Assembly (NCBI RefSeq): GCF_900115285.1
Contig: NZ_FOYW01000001.1
Span: 1,771,272 to 1,835,271 of the forward strand
Length of the DNA stretch: 64,000 nucleotides
DNA from: Marinobacter daqiaonensis
GTDB lineage: Bacteria; Pseudomonadota; Gammaproteobacteria; Pseudomonadales; Oleiphilaceae
Direction of reading: 5' to 3'
Shown here: positions 57,377 to 64,000 of the stretch, in pieces
How positions within the stretch are numbered: the stretch's first letter is position 1
How the letters are laid out: the number at the start of each line of letters is the position of its first letter
Program-made: the position numbers and the translations under genes
The notes under the pieces: model-generated
Told to the model about the DNA's origin: nothing
What the model saw: the letters and a program-made list of their open reading frames with translations, nothing else
Database searches by the model: none

Positions 57377-58306
57377 ATGAAGCCAAGCCATGAGCGCAAA
57401 CTGATCAAGCCAGTGGAAATCGCCTATTCGGAGATGTTCTCGGGACGGGTATTCCACGTCGGCAGAGGTGCCGTTTCAGTGCGCAACCACAGCGGAGAGG
57501 CACTCCATACGGTCATCGGGGTACACGGCTACCTGGAAAACCACTGCTATTTCACCCACACCTACGACGACCCCACTACCGAACTGATCCTGCTCACCTG
57601 CAGCAATTACCACATTCCGGTAAACGGGGTAACGCCGGAAACCCCCGAGTGGGAAATGGAAATCGACGAAGTTCCGGGGACCATCGCCTACGATGCGGAA
57701 ATCCTCAACCAGGCACTCGCCAACCTGCCGACATCGAACCATATCAGGCTCCACGGCCACTCCCGGGGCGGCGCGGTGATTCTCGAGGCTGCCCGCCGGC
57801 GGCCGGATCTTTACCGGGATGTAGAGCTGCTGCTGGAAGCGCCGGCCCTGCCCCAGGGGCGCCTGCATGCGCTGGTCACCATCATGCTGGAGCCTGTCGG
57901 CCATGGCATGTGGCCGTGGCTGATCCGACTGATCAACAACGCCCCGGCCTCGGTTTACGGACAGACCTTTTTCGGTCGCATGAACCCCCGCAAGAAACGG
58001 CTGTTAGGCAAGCTTTTCTCATCCACCCAGGACCAGCTCACTGTCGTCCGCAATCTGGAGGACGTGATTGAGTGGATGGAGACAACCTCCACCGATATCT
58101 ATGAGTGCGTCAACCGGGGCATTTTCCTGATCCCCGGGACCGACCGCATTCTTGACAAAACCGCCATGCTGGCGAGCGCCAGCGCCTCCGGGACCATGGA
58201 GATCCGGGAAACCCCCTCCCCCAGTCACTTCATTGCCCTGGACGACAGGGAACTGATTCCCGAACTCGACGGGGACGGCAACAGCCGCAATGCGGGCGGC
58301 CAGTAG
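57377..58306 (+). CDS. Alpha/beta hydrolase
   Basis: The 309-residue protein has the alpha/beta-hydrolase fold with oxyanion-hole segment IGVHGYLEN, nucleophile elbow LHGHSRGGAV (Ser129), an Asp candidate in FLIPGTDRI and a C-terminal His in SPSHFIAL. I chose ATG 57377, with AGGAGG 8 bp upstream; a GTG at 57368 overlaps that site. The substrate is unknown; position next to a WS/DGAT gene and a polyhydroxyalkanoate-system-type gene hints at storage lipid turnover. Confidence 0.82.
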   Translation: MKPSHERKLIKPVEIAYSEMFSGRVFHVGRGAVSVRNHSGEALHTVIGVHGYLENHCYFTHTYDDPTTELILLTCSNYHIPVNGVTPETPEWEMEIDEVPGTIAYDAEILNQALANLPTSNHIRLHGHSRGGAVILEAARRRPDLYRDVELLLEAPALPQGRLHALVTIMLEPVGHGMWPWLIRLINNAPASVYGQTFFGRMNPRKKRLLGKLFSSTQDQLTVVRNLEDVIEWMETTSTDIYECVNRGIFLIPGTDRILDKTAMLASASASGTMEIRETPSPSHFIALDDRELIPELDGDGNSRNAGGQ

Positions 58307-58311
58307 CGCCC

Positions 58312-58587
58312 TCAGCCGATAATCTTGTCAAGCTGACTGTGGATTTCGTCCTCGATACGCCCCTTGAAAGGACGCAGCATCATGCCAAGCTCCAGCCTGA
58401 CGTGGAGATCACTGGGCGTGATGTCGAGGTGGCCTTTCACCCCGGAGCGGCGGAACCGGAGGATGTCGCCGTCCCACTCGTAGTCCACATCGAATTTTCT
58501 GGACAGGTCCTGAGCCAGGGTTTCCGCCGCCTCCCGGGCATGGTCATGGTCCAGGGAATGGGTGCGATGAATATCAATGGTCGACAT
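58312..58587 (-). CDS. Polyhydroxyalkanoic acid system family protein
   Basis: The 91-residue protein resembles the small family annotated as polyhydroxyalkanoic acid system protein (PHA_gran_rgn). It has an N-terminal MSTIDIHRTHSLDHDHAREAAETLAQDLSRKFDVDYEWDGD and a beta-rich remainder ending IEDEIHSQLDKIIG. I chose ATG 58587; an 11-residue extension to 58620 is possible. No phaC or phasin gene lies in the window, so its function remains open. Confidence 0.78.
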   Translation of the reverse strand: MSTIDIHRTHSLDHDHAREAAETLAQDLSRKFDVDYEWDGDILRFRRSGVKGHLDITPSDLHVRLELGMMLRPFKGRIEDEIHSQLDKIIG

Positions 58588-58740
58588 CGGAACGTGGCCT
58601 CTGAAAGGTGATTTGAGCACAGTTTATTGATGCAGCCGGCCCCCGGCTAGCCCATCTTCCGGCATTGCCCACCAAAAACCTTTAGACTTGCCCGGAGGTT
58701 CCCTAGAATAAGCCTCTCGGATTTTTTACAGGACGCCCTC

Positions 58741-59517
58741 ATGAGCGAACAGCAGTCAGCCCCGGAAAAGCCCCAGGACGAGACCACCGACTTCGGTTTC
58801 CGCAATGTACCCAAGAGCCAGAAAGCGGGCCAGGTGGCTGAGGTTTTCCACTCCGTGGCGAGCAGATACGACCTGATGAACGACCTGATGTCCATGGGCA
58901 TTCACCGCCTGTGGAAACGCTTCACCATCGAACTCAGCGGGGTCCGGCCGGGCCATCAGGTGCTGGACATAGCCGGTGGTACCGGCGACCTGACCATGAA
59001 GTTCTCCGATCTGGTGGGGCCGTCTGGCAAGGTAGTGCTGGCTGATATCAACGCGTCCATGCTCCAGGTGGGCCGCGACCGGCTCATTGACCGGGGCTAT
59101 GCCGGCAACATCGAGTATGTCCAGGCGGACGCGGAGCGGCTGCCGTTCCCGGACAACAGCTTCAATGCCGTCAGCATCGCCTTCGGCCTGCGTAATGTCA
59201 CCGACAAGGACCAGGCCCTGAGGGACATGACCCGGGTGCTCAGGCCAGGGGGCAAACTGATGGTGCTGGAGTTTTCCAAGCCCACCAATCCGCTGCTGAG
59301 CAAGGCCTACGATGCCTACTCATTCAATGCCCTGCCCCTCATGGGTCGGCTGTTCGCCGGTGATTCCGAAAGCTACCGCTACCTGGCCGAATCCATCCGC
59401 ATGCATCCCGATCAGGAAACCCTCAAGGGCATGATGGAAAATGCGGGGCTTGCCAACTGCCGCTACTTCAACATGACCGGGGGTATCGTGGCGCTGCATG
59501 TGGGAACCAAACCCTGA
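58741..59517 (+). CDS. ubiE: Ubiquinone/menaquinone C-methyltransferase UbiE
   Basis: UbiE is the SAM-dependent C-methyltransferase of ubiquinone (and demethylmenaquinone) synthesis. The 258-residue protein carries [26 protein letters not shown], the SAM loop [15 protein letters not shown] and the family motif [19 protein letters not shown]. It heads the ubiE-ubiJ-ubiB unit: its stop overlaps the ubiJ start by 1 bp. Confidence 0.97.
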   Translation: MSEQQSAPEKPQDETTDFGFRNVPKSQKAGQVAEVFHSVASRYDLMNDLMSMGIHRLWKRFTIELSGVRPGHQVLDIAGGTGDLTMKFSDLVGPSGKVVLADINASMLQVGRDRLIDRGYAGNIEYVQADAERLPFPDNSFNAVSIAFGLRNVTDKDQALRDMTRVLRPGGKLMVLEFSKPTNPLLSKAYDAYSFNALPLMGRLFAGDSESYRYLAESIRMHPDQETLKGMMENAGLANCRYFNMTGGIVALHVGTKP

Positions 59518-60176
59518 TGTCACGGATTCCGACCCTGCATGCGGCCATCACCGGCACCCTGGAGCTGGCGCTGAACCGTGCCCTCGAACTGGACCCCCCG
59601 GGGCGCCGCGACCTGCTGAAAGCCCTGACCGGGCCGGTCTGCTTCGAGATCAGCGAGCCTCTGCCCCTGACTCTCTGCATCCAGGGTACCCGTCGGGGGG
59701 TCACGGTATCCGGCACCCGGCCGGAGGACCCTGCGCTGACCATTCGTGGCAGGCCCCTGGCCCTGGCGGCGCTGGCTATCGGCGATGACCAGGCCATCCG
59801 GGATGGCCGGCTCGTGGTAGAGGGTGATACCGCCCTGGCCCATCAGTTCCAGCGTGCCCTTGCCCGTCTGGACCCGGACTGGGAAGCGGCCCTGGCCCGC
59901 TACACCGGCGATATCGCCGCGCATTTCATAGGCCGACAGGTGCGGGGCAGCGTTCGCTGGAGCCGCCAGGCCATCGCCTCCCTGAGCGCCAGTATTGAGG
60001 AGTACATCCACGAGGAGACCCGCACCCTGCCCGGACAGCGGGAACTGGAAGCCACTTTCGAGGACATCGACCAGACCAGCCTGCGCGCCGAACGCCTGGC
60101 CGCCCGCATCGAGCAACTGGAAGCGAAAACCCGCTCCGGCTCCGCCGACGATCAGACCAGGACAGAACTACCGTGA
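59517..60176 (+). CDS. ubiJ: Ubiquinone biosynthesis accessory factor UbiJ
   Basis: UbiJ is an SCP2-domain lipid-binding protein of the soluble Ubi complex needed for aerobic ubiquinone synthesis. The 219-residue protein has an N-terminal SCP2 fold (about 15-115; [45 protein letters not shown]) and a C-terminal coiled coil ([18 protein letters not shown]). It overlaps ubiE by 1 bp and ubiB by 4 bp, so translation is coupled. Confidence 0.92.
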   Translation: MSRIPTLHAAITGTLELALNRALELDPPGRRDLLKALTGPVCFEISEPLPLTLCIQGTRRGVTVSGTRPEDPALTIRGRPLALAALAIGDDQAIRDGRLVVEGDTALAHQFQRALARLDPDWEAALARYTGDIAAHFIGRQVRGSVRWSRQAIASLSASIEEYIHEETRTLPGQRELEATFEDIDQTSLRAERLAARIEQLEAKTRSGSADDQTRTELP

Positions 60177-61816
60177 CACGAGTGCAACGCCTGTTCCGCA
60201 TTGGCTGGGTCTTCTGCAAGTACCGCCTGGATACGTTCCTGCCACTCTCGGAACTGCCGGCTCCGCTGAAACTGTTCTTTCTGTTTGCACCCTGGCACCT
60301 GTTCCCCAAAGGCAGGATCGATCGAGGCGATCGTCTGCGCCTGGCGCTGGAAGAACTGGGACCGGTTTTCGTCAAATTCGGACAGATTCTTTCCACCCGC
60401 CGCGATTTGCTGCCCGACGACATGGCCATGGCACTGCGCCGGTTACAGGATGATGTCCCGCCTTTTCCAAGCAAGGTCGCCCAGGCGATTATCGAGGAGT
60501 CCCTCGGTCAGCCGGTGAGCCAGCTGTTTGCCGAGTTCAGTCCCGACCCGATGGCCTCGGCGTCGGTGGCACAGGTCCATGCCGCCACCATGCTTGACGG
60601 GCGCCGCGTGGTGGTGAAGGTTATCCGGCCGGGTATCGAGCGGGTCATCCGCCAGGACCTGGCATTGATGTACCTGATGGCCGGCCTGCTGGAGCGCTAC
60701 TGGTCCGAGGGTCGACGCCTGCACCCGGTGGAGGTGGTGGCGGATTACGAAAACACCATCTACGACGAACTGGACCTGCAGCGCGAAGGCGCCAATGCCA
60801 GCCAGTTGCGCCGCAACTTCGAGAATTCCTCGCTGATCTATATTCCCGCCATTGACTGGGACTACACCGCCCAGCGTGTCCTGGTCATGGAACGGATCCA
60901 TGGTATTCCCATTGCCGATACGGATGCCTTGCGCAGGGCCAATGTGGACATGAAAGTGCTGGCGGAAAAAGGGGTCGAGATCTTTTTCACCCAGGTGTTC
61001 CGGGACAGCTTCTTCCACGCCGACATGCACCCGGGGAATATCTTTGTGGATGCCTCCAATCCGTCCGACCCCCTCTATATCGCGGTGGATTTCGGCATTG
61101 TAGGCACCCTTGCCCAGGACGATCTCAGCTACCTGGCCCGCAACCTGCTGGCCTTCTTCCGTCGCGACTACCGTCAGGTGGCGGAGCTGCACATCCAGTC
61201 GGGGTGGGTGCCGGCGGACACCCGGGTCAACGAGTTCGAGGCAGCCATAAGGACCGTCTGCGAACCCATCTTTGAACGGCCGCTGAAGGACATTTCCTTC
61301 GGCCATTTCCTGCTGCGGCTGTTCCAGACCGCCCGGCGCTTCAACATGGAGGTACAGCCCCAGCTGGTACTGCTCCAGAAGACCCTGCTGAACGTCGAGG
61401 GCCTGGGCCGCCAGCTGTACCCCGAGCTCGACCTGTGGAGTACCGCCCAGCCCTACCTGGAAAACTGGATGCGCAAGCGCATCGGGCCATCCGGCCTGTA
61501 CCAGGTGCTGCAATCACGGCTGCCCTCATGGCTGGAACAGTCGCCGGAAATGCCCCAACTGGTGCACGACGCCCTGGTGCAGTTGCGCAACGCCGGTCTG
61601 CAGGCGCAGGAGCAACAGACGACAGCCGCCGAGAACAGGGCCGCGGCCCGGCGGTCGGATCGTCGCTGGCGCCGGCTGACCATCGCCGTGGCACTGGTGG
61701 CCGTGGCCTGGCTGGGCGCGGAAGACGAGCTGCTGCCGCTGGCACAGGAAATGCCCTACTATGGCTGGGCCATGCTGGCGGTTGCCGGGTGGCTCGTGGG
61801 CCGGGGCAGCCGATAA
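60173..61816 (+). CDS. ubiB: Atypical kinase UbiB
   Basis: UbiB is a membrane-bound protein-kinase-like ATPase required for ubiquinone synthesis. The 547-residue protein has the family KxGQ segment [25 protein letters not shown], the Ala-rich loop [12 protein letters not shown], Lys in VVVKVIRPG, and [11 protein letters not shown] with VDFGIVG. Two C-terminal hydrophobic helices follow (about 500-545). It is coupled to ubiJ. hisI begins 22 bp downstream. Confidence 0.96.
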   Translation: MTRVQRLFRIGWVFCKYRLDTFLPLSELPAPLKLFFLFAPWHLFPKGRIDRGDRLRLALEELGPVFVKFGQILSTRRDLLPDDMAMALRRLQDDVPPFPSKVAQAIIEESLGQPVSQLFAEFSPDPMASASVAQVHAATMLDGRRVVVKVIRPGIERVIRQDLALMYLMAGLLERYWSEGRRLHPVEVVADYENTIYDELDLQREGANASQLRRNFENSSLIYIPAIDWDYTAQRVLVMERIHGIPIADTDALRRANVDMKVLAEKGVEIFFTQVFRDSFFHADMHPGNIFVDASNPSDPLYIAVDFGIVGTLAQDDLSYLARNLLAFFRRDYRQVAELHIQSGWVPADTRVNEFEAAIRTVCEPIFERPLKDISFGHFLLRLFQTARRFNMEVQPQLVLLQKTLLNVEGLGRQLYPELDLWSTAQPYLENWMRKRIGPSGLYQVLQSRLPSWLEQSPEMPQLVHDALVQLRNAGLQAQEQQTTAAENRAAARRSDRRWRRLTIAVALVAVAWLGAEDELLPLAQEMPYYGWAMLAVAGWLVGRGSR

Positions 61817-61838
61817 ACCCGCAAGCATAAGCGATGTC

Positions 61839-62276
61839 ATGAAAATGCAAGATTCAACCACTACTGTTTCCGGCACCGACTGGCTCGACAGCGTTGCCTG
61901 GAACGCCGACGGTCTGGTGCCCGCCATCGCCCAGGATGCCGCCACCGGCGACATCCTGATGATGGCCTGGATGAACCGGGAAGCACTTGAGCTGACGGCA
62001 CGGGAGCAACAGGCCATCTACTGGTCCCGCTCGCGGGGCAGGCTCTGGCGCAAGGGTGAAAGCTCCGGCCATGAGCAGCGGGTGAAGGAAATCCGCATCG
62101 ACTGCGACGATGACGTCATCCTGCTGAAAGTGGAACAGAAAGGCGGCATTGCCTGTCACACCGGCCGGCGCAGCTGTTTCTACCGGGCCCTTGAAGACAG
62201 CACCTGGGTCACAACGGACCCGGTACTGAAAGATCCGGGAGATATTTACGGCAGGGGAGGTCACAGCCATGAGTGA
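61839..62276 (+). CDS. hisI: Phosphoribosyl-AMP cyclohydrolase HisI
   Basis: HisI opens the purine ring of phosphoribosyl-AMP, the third step of histidine synthesis. The 145-residue protein has [25 protein letters not shown], the metal-binding DCDDD segment and the zinc Cys in [12 protein letters not shown] chose ATG 61839; ATG 61845 is also possible, and neither has a strong ribosome site. It is a stand-alone HisI rather than a HisIE fusion and overlaps hisE by 8 bp. Confidence 0.95.
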   Translation: MKMQDSTTTVSGTDWLDSVAWNADGLVPAIAQDAATGDILMMAWMNREALELTAREQQAIYWSRSRGRLWRKGESSGHEQRVKEIRIDCDDDVILLKVEQKGGIACHTGRRSCFYRALEDSTWVTTDPVLKDPGDIYGRGGHSHE

Positions 62277-62598
62277 TGTACTGAAACAACTGGCCCAGGT
62301 CCTGGAGGCTCGCAAGGGGGCGGACCCGGAGACTTCCTATGTTGCCAGCCTCCATGCCAGGGGCCTGAACAAGATCCTGGAAAAGGTGGGCGAGGAATGC
62401 ACGGAAACCCTGATCGCCGCCAAGGATGCGGAAAGGGATGGCAAGACCGATGAAGTCATCCTCGAGACGGCGGATCTCTGGTTTCACACTCTGGTCATGC
62501 TGTCACGGTTTGACCTTGGACCGGATGATATTCTCGAGGAATTGAGCCGGCGGTTTGACCTGTCCGGACTGGAAGAAAAGGCTGCCAGGAAGCCGTAA
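62269..62598 (+). CDS. hisE: Phosphoribosyl-ATP pyrophosphatase HisE
   Basis: HisE hydrolyses phosphoribosyl-ATP to phosphoribosyl-AMP, directly before HisI in the pathway. The 109-residue all-helical protein has the MazG-like metal motif [15 protein letters not shown] and [18 protein letters not shown]. It overlaps hisI by 8 bp. The placement of hisIE between ubiB and tatA is conserved in Pseudomonas and relatives. Confidence 0.96.
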   Translation: MSDVLKQLAQVLEARKGADPETSYVASLHARGLNKILEKVGEECTETLIAAKDAERDGKTDEVILETADLWFHTLVMLSRFDLGPDDILEELSRRFDLSGLEEKAARKP

Positions 62599-62714
62599 GC
62601 CGACACCTGCAATACCCCTTACGGGGGCCCGCAGGCTACCCGGAAAAGGGTGTTCGGTTGCCGGCGCCGTTGGCGTACAATGGTATCAGGCAAGATAAAC
62701 AGTGAGGTCCTGAA

Positions 62715-62957
62715 ATGGGAATTAGTATCTGGCAACTTCTGATTGTTCTGGGCATCGTGATCCTGTTGTTCGGAACCAAGAAGCTGCGCAACATTGGCAC
62801 CGACCTGGGCGGTGCCATCCGGGGCTTCAAGAAGTCCATGAGCGACGAAGACAGCCAGCAGCAGGACAAAACGGAAGCCGACTCCATCGAGAACAGGGAC
62901 GAGGCGCCCGTCTACGATGCCAAAGCCGGGAAAACCGACGAAAAATCCCGTAGCTGA
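62715..62957 (+). CDS. tatA: Sec-independent translocase subunit TatA
   Basis: TatA forms the pore of the twin-arginine export system. The 80-residue protein has one N-terminal membrane helix ([18 protein letters not shown]), the hinge [24 protein letters not shown] and an acidic tail. It precedes tatB by 11 bp and has its own 116-bp upstream gap, likely holding the tat promoter. Confidence 0.97.
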   Translation: MGISIWQLLIVLGIVILLFGTKKLRNIGTDLGGAIRGFKKSMSDEDSQQQDKTEADSIENRDEAPVYDAKAGKTDEKSRS

Positions 62958-62968
62958 GCGACTGCTGA

Positions 62969-63523
62969 ATGTTCGATATCGGCTTCATTGAGCTGGTGAT
63001 CTGTGGTGTTATCGCGCTGCTGGTGCTCGGCCCGGAACGGCTGCCCGAGGCCGCCCGGACCGCTGGCCGGTGGGTGGGCGGTGCCCGACGCATGGTGAGC
63101 CAGTTCAGCTCTGAACTGGACCGCCAGCTGAAAGCCGAGGAACTCCGCAAGGAGCTTCGTAAGGCCGGTGACGAGATCGGCCTGGAAGAGGTGGAGAAAA
63201 GCGTCCGTGGCGCCCTGGACGAGGCAAAGCAGTACGAGGACATGATTCTGCCGGAGGACAGGGCCCGCAAACCCCGGGCAGCGCCCGCGACCCGCCGGGT
63301 GGCCGAAAAATCCGGGCAGCAGGCCGCGGCAGGTGACGGCCAGGAACAGCCTGCCGTACCGGAGCAGGAGGCTGCGGACTGGCAGCCCCCCGATATCCAG
63401 TACGATCCCCATGCCGTGGTAAAACAGGCCTCTCACCCTGATACACAAACGCCCGATGACACCGGGCGCGCCGCTTCCGACTCCCGGGAAGCCCCCAAGG
63501 ATAAACCGGAAAGTCATTCATGA
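62969..63523 (+). CDS. tatB: Sec-independent translocase subunit TatB
   Basis: TatB forms the substrate-receptor complex with TatC. The 184-residue protein starts MFDIGFIELVICGVIALLVLGPERLPEAART, the family signature (short helix, GPERLP hinge). A long amphipathic helix and a Pro/Ala/Gln-rich tail follow. It overlaps tatC by 4 bp. Confidence 0.96.
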   Translation: MFDIGFIELVICGVIALLVLGPERLPEAARTAGRWVGGARRMVSQFSSELDRQLKAEELRKELRKAGDEIGLEEVEKSVRGALDEAKQYEDMILPEDRARKPRAAPATRRVAEKSGQQAAAGDGQEQPAVPEQEAADWQPPDIQYDPHAVVKQASHPDTQTPDDTGRAASDSREAPKDKPESHS

Positions 63524-64000
63524 GCTCAGCCTCTCCGGGCAATCTCCCGCCTGAGCAGCAGGAAATGCCCCTTATCGAACACCTGCTGGAACTGCGCAAC
63601 CGCCTGCTGAAGATGGTGCTCGCGGTTCTGGTCTGCTTTGCCGCCATCTATCCGTTCGCCAACGAGCTCTATCTTCTGCTCTCGCAGCCGCTGCGGGAAC
63701 TGCTTCCCGTGGGCCAGATGATGATCGCCACCGACATCACATCGCCCTTCTTCGCGCCCCTGAAACTGGCCCTGGTGCTGGCGGTGTTCGCCGCCATTCC
63801 GGTGATTCTCTACCAGATCTGGAGCTTTATCGCCCCTGGCCTCTACGCCCACGAGAAGAAGCTGGCCTTTCCGCTCCTGTTTACCTCGGTCATTCTTTTT
63901 TACCTGGGCGCGGCCTTTGCCTATTTCGTTGTGTTTCCCCTGGTCTTCGGCTTCTTTACCGCCATTGGCCCCGAGGGCATCGTCGAGCTGCCGGACATTG
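63520..64000 (+). CDS. tatC: Sec-independent translocase subunit TatC (partial, cut by window end)
   Basis: The frame starts at ATG 63520, overlapping the tatB stop, and runs open to the end of the window (about 160 codons). The visible part has the TatC signature MPLIEHLLELRNRLLKMVLAV and several membrane helices (AVFAAIPVILYQIWSFIAPGLYAHEKK, then LFTSVILFYLGAAFAYFVVFPLVFGFF). TatC is the core receptor for twin-arginine signal peptides. The remaining helices lie beyond the window. Confidence 0.97.
   Translation, partial: MSSASPGNLPPEQQEMPLIEHLLELRNRLLKMVLAVLVCFAAIYPFANELYLLLSQPLRELLPVGQMMIATDITSPFFAPLKLALVLAVFAAIPVILYQIWSFIAPGLYAHEKKLAFPLLFTSVILFYLGAAFAYFVVFPLVFGFFTAIGPEGIVELPDI

Overview
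The window looks like chromosomal DNA of a marine gammaproteobacterium, most likely Marinobacter or a close relative. It is GC-rich and densely coded. Gene orders are typical of the Pseudomonas/Marinobacter group: dapB-dnaJ-dnaK-grpE, recN-fur-bamE-rnfH-ratA-smpB-ssrA, and ubiE-ubiJ-ubiB-hisI-hisE-tatABC. It also carries a WS/DGAT wax-ester-type acyltransferase and a PQQ alcohol-oxidation island of the Pseudomonas exa/ped type. No phage, insertion sequence, tRNA, rRNA or CRISPR array was seen.

Layout. 1-11.2 kb: lysine biosynthesis and heat-shock chaperones (dapB, dnaJ, dnaK, grpE) with sigma-32-type promoters; SOS-controlled recN behind two LexA boxes; fur, bamE, rnfH, ratA, an NSS transporter, smpB and its partner tmRNA. 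11.2-25.8 kb: accessory genes, including a von Willebrand A protein with a PEP-CTERM tail, a chemoreceptor, glutathione-dependent formaldehyde dehydrogenase, an unassigned two-gene unit (ATP-grasp ligase plus a large protein with a possible cysteine-peptidase-like C-terminus), mqo, a Ca/Na antiporter, msrB, msrA, chrA and a metallophosphoesterase.

25.9-53.3 kb: a large PQQ-dependent alcohol oxidation island. It holds a hybrid kinase and ErcA-like iron alcohol dehydrogenase; an S9 peptidase; pqqE, D, C, B and a 23-residue pqqA; a NosR-like flavin/iron-sulfur membrane protein; an aldehyde dehydrogenase (exaC type); a quinoprotein alcohol dehydrogenase; a MoxJ-like binding protein; a cytochrome c; an ABC system matching P. 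putida PedA1A2BC; a second ABC system of NitT/TauT type; and a LuxR-type response regulator, triple-PAS hybrid kinase and FIST-domain (NosP-like) sensor. The dehydrogenase carries the extra aspartate (Asp322, two after catalytic Asp320) that marks lanthanide-dependent quinoproteins. Together with the PedA1A2BC-like transporter, whose P. putida counterpart supports rare-earth-dependent growth, this suggests a lanthanide-linked system. A shared 9-bp motif lies 118-142 bp upstream of exaC, exaA and exaB, and a second motif family lies at the pqqA, ABC/regulator and FIST promoters.

53.4-64 kb: a CarS-like membrane protein and fumC, a WS/DGAT acyltransferase, an alpha/beta hydrolase and a polyhydroxyalkanoate-system-type protein, then ubiquinone (ubiE, ubiJ, ubiB), histidine (hisI, hisE) and Tat export genes, with tatC cut by the window end.

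All functional statements rest on motif recognition and gene order read by eye. No database search was run.
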